A DNA stretch of 15,947 nucleotides from NCBI GenBank assembly GCA_024280195.1, contig JAJRQP010000203.1:1-15947 (forward strand), given 5' to 3'. The notes beneath the pieces are model-generated. The model was not told where the DNA came from, did no database searches, and saw only the letters and a program-made list of their open reading frames with translations. Made by a program: the position numbers and the translations under genes. Positions 14,194 through 15,947 of the stretch are shown piece after piece (within the stretch, counting starts at the first letter, position 1; each line of letters starts with the position of its first letter). Source of the stretch: Bacteroidota bacterium (GTDB taxonomy: Bacteria; Bacteroidota; Bacteroidia; Flavobacteriales_D; Crocinitomicaceae).

Positions 14194-15061
14194 TTGTACT
14201 ATTGTTGATTTTCCATCAAGAACTTCTAATGATGGCAAAAAATCCAAAAACGCACGTATAATGATGATTGATATGTTTAATCATGATGATCACGATGATT
14301 ACGAAAATATTATTGAATATTATAAGTCAAATTTTAAGGATTCTAATGGTAACATAAGGTCAATCTTTAGATATATTTGTACTCATCCTCATCAAGATCA
14401 TATTTGTGGTATAAAGAAAATATTCGAAGATTCAGGGATAAACATAAATAATTTTTGGGATATAGATCACGAATTTGAGCCAGAGGAATTCCAAGATGAT
14501 GAACATAAAGAAGATTGGAATAAATATAAAGAAATTCGAAAAGAAGATTCTGAATACACAGTTATTAGAACTAAAAGAGAAGATAAGCCATCGAAATACT
14601 GGGATGATGAAGAAGATAGAATAGAAGTTTTATCTCCATCAGAAAAATTGATTGAGAAAGCACACAATAAGGAAGATGGTACAAAGAGAAAAGCTCACGA
14701 AGTAGATTTAAACAACATGCCATATGTGTTATTGATGCGTGTAAACAAATTAAAGGTTGTTTTTGCTAGTGATGCTGAAGATAAATGTTGGGAAGACATT
14801 TTAGATAATTGTTCAGTAAAATTAGGAAATATTGATTTATTGAAAGCTGCACATCATGGGAGATTATCAGGTTTTCAAGAGAAAGCAGTCAAAAAAATGA
14901 ATCCAAAATATATCGTGTTTTCAATGTCGAACGAAACAGATGATGAACATGGTGCAGAAGAGGATTATAAGAATTCAGTACTTGAAGCTGAAATTATAAG
15001 AACAAATGATGGTACTGTAGTTGCTAAATTAGGGTTTGATGGTAAAATTGAAATTGAGTAA
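14194..15061 (+). pseudogene. MBL-fold metallohydrolase (ComEC-like), 3' part separated by IS
   Basis: The bulk of the split gene; the longest frame with its own ATG starts at 14261. It continues TIVDFPSRTSNDGKKSK and carries the family's metal site: THPHQDH (the HxHxDH motif, bases about 14379-14399), then VVFASDAED and LLKAAHHGR, the later Asp and His ligands. It is the soluble MBL fold seen in ComEC-like phosphodiesterase/nuclease relatives. An acidic insert (EFEPEEFQDDEHKEDWNKYKE) lies between the strands. Loss of the first strand (HFLNVGDGDC) makes activity doubtful even if the internal ATG is used. The next gene codes for a membrane protein 96 bases on. Its substrate is unknown. Confidence 0.85.
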
Positions 15062-15096
15062 TCTGTTTAAAATAAAAAATACTAGATTACTCAATT
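15052..15096 (+). terminator. Long inverted repeat over the MBL stop codon
   Basis: AATTGAGTAATCT (15052-15064) and AGATTACTCAATT (15084-15096) are perfect 13-base complements with a 19-base AT-rich spacer. They span the stop codon of the first MBL gene. No clean T-run follows, so it may be a weak terminator, an RNA-processing or stability hairpin, or an operator for the next gene. Confidence 0.5.
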
Positions 15097-15157
15097 AAGC
15101 TAGTGGAACATAAATTTTATTCAATAATAATCAAGAATAAATAATTAGGATAAATAT

Positions 15158-15646
15158 ATGAAAGAAATACTAGACAAAATTTCTTCTTACAACATTTTCA
15201 ATTTCCTTTTACCAGGAGTACTATTTGCAGTTATTTTAGATCGAACTACCGAGTATTCTATGTTACAAGAAAATACAATTATAGGATTATTTGTATACTA
15301 CTTTATCGGATTAATTATTAGTAGAATAGGTTCTCTTATTGTAGAACCTCTAATGAAGAAGATATTTTCTTTGGAATTTGCAAAATATAGTGATTTTGTA
15401 AAGGCTTCTTCAACTGATGATAAATTGGATGTTTTATCAGAGACAAATAATATGTATAGAACATTTATCTCATTATTTTTAATTCTGATATTAGTCAAGG
15501 CATATGAGCTAATTCCTAATAATTATACTTATTTGAATATTTGGGTAGTTCTAGTTTTTCTTGTCTTGCTATTTGCTTTTTCATATAGAAAACAATCAAA
15601 ATATATTATAAGTAGAATAGATAGTAGGAATAAACAAAATGAATGA
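15158..15646 (+). CDS. Membrane protein between two MBL-fold genes
   Basis: 162 residues. It starts MKEILDKISSYNIFNFLLPGVLFAVIL, with an AGGA ribosome site upstream. Hydrophobic helices lie near 14-27, 42-62 (IGLFVYYFIGLIISRIGSLI), 103-117 and 126-144, with a charged cytoplasmic-looking segment near 75-98 and a basic tail. I recall similar DKISSYNIFNxLLPG proteins as hypothetical neighbours of defence-type genes, but no function is known to me. Its 3' end overlaps the second MBL gene by eight bases (ATGAATGA), so the two are translationally coupled. It may anchor or gate the MBL enzymes at the membrane. Confidence 0.72.
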   Translation: MKEILDKISSYNIFNFLLPGVLFAVILDRTTEYSMLQENTIIGLFVYYFIGLIISRIGSLIVEPLMKKIFSLEFAKYSDFVKASSTDDKLDVLSETNNMYRTFISLFLILILVKAYELIPNNYTYLNIWVVLVFLVLLFAFSYRKQSKYIISRIDSRNKQNE

Positions 15647-15811
15647 TTTTTTTGAAATTGACTTTGTCAAAGCAGGAGAAAAAAATAGTGGTGATGCTAT
15701 TGCTCTTAGATATTCTAAGGATGTTGAGTCCAGAATGTATATTCATGTTGTGGATGGTGGTTATACCAATGATGGTCAAAAACTAGTTGACCATATAAAA
15801 AAAGCATATGG
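15639..15811 (+). pseudogene. Second MBL-fold hydrolase, N-terminal fragment truncated by IS
   Basis: The first ~58 native residues, MNDFFEIDFVKAGEKNSGDA then ALRYSKD...MYIHVVDGGYTNDGQKLVDHIKKAYG, match the start of a ComEC-like MBL subfamily (IDFhKxGexxSGDAIAhR, hxVDGGYxxxGxxLVxHI). The IS begins at 15812 and the frame runs into it, ending at 15845 with a foreign tail. The metal-binding HxHxDH motif would follow shortly after and is lost. It overlaps the upstream membrane-protein gene by eight bases. It differs from the first MBL gene, so the locus encoded two distinct MBL enzymes around one membrane protein. Confidence 0.8.
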
Positions 15812-15947
15812 TGGACTTCCCCCGCAAAAACGGACACGGAGTTAAGTATGTTTTGTCATCACTTCAAATTGAGCTGGACTTTTGTATCCTAAGCTCGAAT
15901 GACGACGGTTACGGTTATAAAACAATTCAATATACTCAAATATCTTA
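15812..15947 (-). mobile_element. Right-end fragment of the same IS3-family element, inverted
   Basis: Exact reverse complement of 4-139. The element's terminus TGGACTTCCCCCGC is at 15812 and the body runs off the window. It is inserted in the second MBL gene. Since both edges of the window are the same repeat, continuity beyond them cannot be inferred. Confidence 0.9.
15842..15947 (-). pseudogene. IS3-family transposase OrfB, C-terminal fragment (runs off window)
   Basis: Minus-strand frame ending in TAA at 15844-15842. It encodes the same YNRNRRHSSLGYKSPAQFE tail as the left edge, without any base difference over the shared part. Confidence 0.88.

Noticed and set aside
1..15947. CRISPR arrays, tRNA and rRNA genes
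   Set aside because: No regularly spaced direct repeats and no tRNA- or rRNA-like sequence were seen on reading both strands; a covariance-model search would be needed to exclude small RNAs.

Overview
The window looks like accessory DNA from an AT-rich bacterium of the FCB group (Marinimicrobia, Ignavibacteriota, Calditrichota, KSB1 or a relative). The main clue is a secreted FG-GAP protein whose C-terminus carries the type IX secretion sorting signature QNYPNPFNPSTTIEF, typical of those lineages. Both ends are the 3' end of one IS3-family element, facing inward in opposite orientations (1-139 and 15812-15947, a perfect 136-base inverted match). The stretch therefore either ends in two IS copies because an assembly stopped there, or is bounded by inverted ISs.

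Layout. (1) 140-3912, minus: two exported proteins in one operon. The upstream one is FG-GAP plus sorting domain. The downstream one looks like a glycoside-hydrolase-like barrel followed by the start of a beta-helix, and it is cut off by the left IS. A strong promoter with a TGTGA-N6-TCACA palindrome in its spacer lies upstream. (2) 4254-5297: an ArdC-like antirestriction/zincin protein behind a hairpin leader, two perfect terminator-like hairpins, and a 48-residue single-pass membrane protein on the minus strand. (3) 5626-8855, plus: a four-helix membrane protein with two poly-T frameshifts, a soluble GT2 glycosyltransferase, and an overlapping large protein with a GATase1-like N-domain, a helical middle and two C-terminal membrane helices. 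(4) 8852-9403, minus: a small P-loop kinase, convergent with the previous gene.

(5) 9732-12881, plus: the centrepiece. A LexA-type self-cleaving repressor is followed by a tight cassette of ubiquitin-like protein, E2-like protein, JAMM-E1 fusion and a DUF6527-type protein. This is a bacterial ubiquitin-like conjugation (Bub-type) operon. The E1 crossover region has no cysteine and the E2 has a WSRH motif, which suggests serine-based transfer. LexA suggests DNA-damage control. (6) 13014-15811, plus: a metallo-beta-lactamase-fold gene split by an IS150-like element, a membrane protein, and a second MBL-fold gene cut off by the right IS. The MBL-membrane-MBL trio may be a separate defence-like module or an appendix of the Ubl cassette.

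The density of ISs, antirestriction, Ubl and MBL genes suggests a mobile or defence island that is being eroded by IS insertions. No tRNA, rRNA or CRISPR array was seen.
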